Positions 5,332-5,568 of a stretch of 5,568 bases of DNA are shown piece by piece. The translations under genes were made by a program, and so were the position numbers. The stretch covers positions 1-5,568 of the forward strand of contig JASLMQ010001052.1 of the NCBI GenBank assembly GCA_030746455.1, given 5' to 3'. The notes under the pieces were generated by a model. The model was not told the DNA's origin. It was given only the letters and a program-made list of their open reading frames with translations, and did not search any database. The stretch is from Candidatus Latescibacterota bacterium (lineage in GTDB: Bacteria > Latescibacterota > UBA2968 > GCA-2709665). Each line of letters opens with the position of its first letter. The stretch's first letter is position 1.

Positions 5332-5568
5332 ATGAAGCCCTCCCCCAACAAATACACCCTGAACGACCTCGAGGCCGAGACCGGCCTGCCTGGTCGAACG
5401 ATCCGCAGCTGGATCTCGGCCCGGATTCTACCGAAGCCTCGGGGAAAGGGAAGGGGCGCTCATTTCGGTGACGATCACCTGATGCGCATCCGCTTCGTTC
5501 AGAGGGTGCGTGAGACGGTGGGCACGCGTATGGCATTGAGGACCTTGGCCAACATCGTGGAGAACACT
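5332..5568 (+). CDS. MerR-type DNA-binding protein, N-terminal part, cut by window edge
   Basis: Seventy-nine codons are visible and the frame is still open at the right edge. Residues 8-33 match the MerR-type helix-turn-helix: Tyr8-Thr-Leu, the Glu14-x-x-Thr17-Gly18-Leu helix turn, then Arg22-Thr-Ile-Arg25 of the recognition helix, in the place of the usual RTIRYY. A basic wing follows (residues 35-44, pattern KPRGKGRGAH) with Phe45-Gly46, then the helix containing Leu50 and Ile53-Arg54. It should bind palindromic DNA as a dimer. The effector or partner domain lies outside the window, so activator or repressor cannot be decided. ATG 5332 is chosen because the frame upstream has no ATG, GTG or TTG back to the TAA at 5269. 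There is no Shine-Dalgarno, which agrees with the very short leader predicted from the promoter at 5291-5319. Confidence 0.85.
   Translation, partial: MKPSPNKYTLNDLEAETGLPGRTIRSWISARILPKPRGKGRGAHFGDDHLMRIRFVQRVRETVGTRMALRTLANIVENT

Noticed and set aside
5306..5536. A 76-codon open frame on the - strand
   Set aside because: It is antisense to the MerR-type helix-turn-helix coding sequence, which is clearly real.

Overview
The window looks like a piece of a GC-rich bacterial chromosome. The codons strongly favour G or C in the third position, and the one intergenic stretch is the only place where AT-rich sequence appears. A lipobox lipoprotein next to a large secreted protein suggests a Gram-negative-type (diderm) cell. 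The mix of a big multidomain secreted protein with YVTN propeller repeats, unrecognised membrane and lipoprotein genes, and starts with little or no Shine-Dalgarno sequence would fit Planctomycetota or another little-studied environmental phylum. That placement is a guess: there is no rRNA or marker gene here to test it.

Layout. (1) Bases 2-1558, + strand: the 3' part of an unrecognised multi-spanning membrane protein with a soluble helical domain of about 300 residues. It carries two poly-G tracts. (2) Bases 1644-4505, + strand: a 953-residue predicted secreted protein. It combines an N-terminal beta-rich duplicated region, a possible NTF2-like domain, a LytM/M23 metallopeptidase domain whose HxH motif has lost its first histidine, a beta-rich linker and a complete set of seven YVTN-type propeller blades. 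(3) Bases 4521-4976, - strand: a small unrecognised lipoprotein that converges on gene 2 with only 15 bases between the stop codons. (4) Bases 4977-5331: a 355-base divergent intergenic region, the densest in signals. It holds a candidate three-way-junction RNA, a 23-codon mini-ORF with a near-perfect Shine-Dalgarno and an internal anti-Shine-Dalgarno, an AT-rich 8+13+8 inverted repeat, and a near-consensus sigma70-type promoter. (5) Bases 5332-5568 and beyond, + strand: the N-terminal part of a MerR-type DNA-binding protein cut by the window edge.

How the parts may work together. Genes 2 and 3 both encode envelope proteins, but convergent orientation means they are not one operon. The MerR-type gene probably has its own promoter giving a very short leader, and the palindromes next to it are plausible operators for that regulator. 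No mobile element, CRISPR array, tRNA or rRNA was seen. No complete new system can be demonstrated. The best candidates for something undescribed are the structured intergenic region at 5066-5246 and the M23/propeller fusion with its altered active site.
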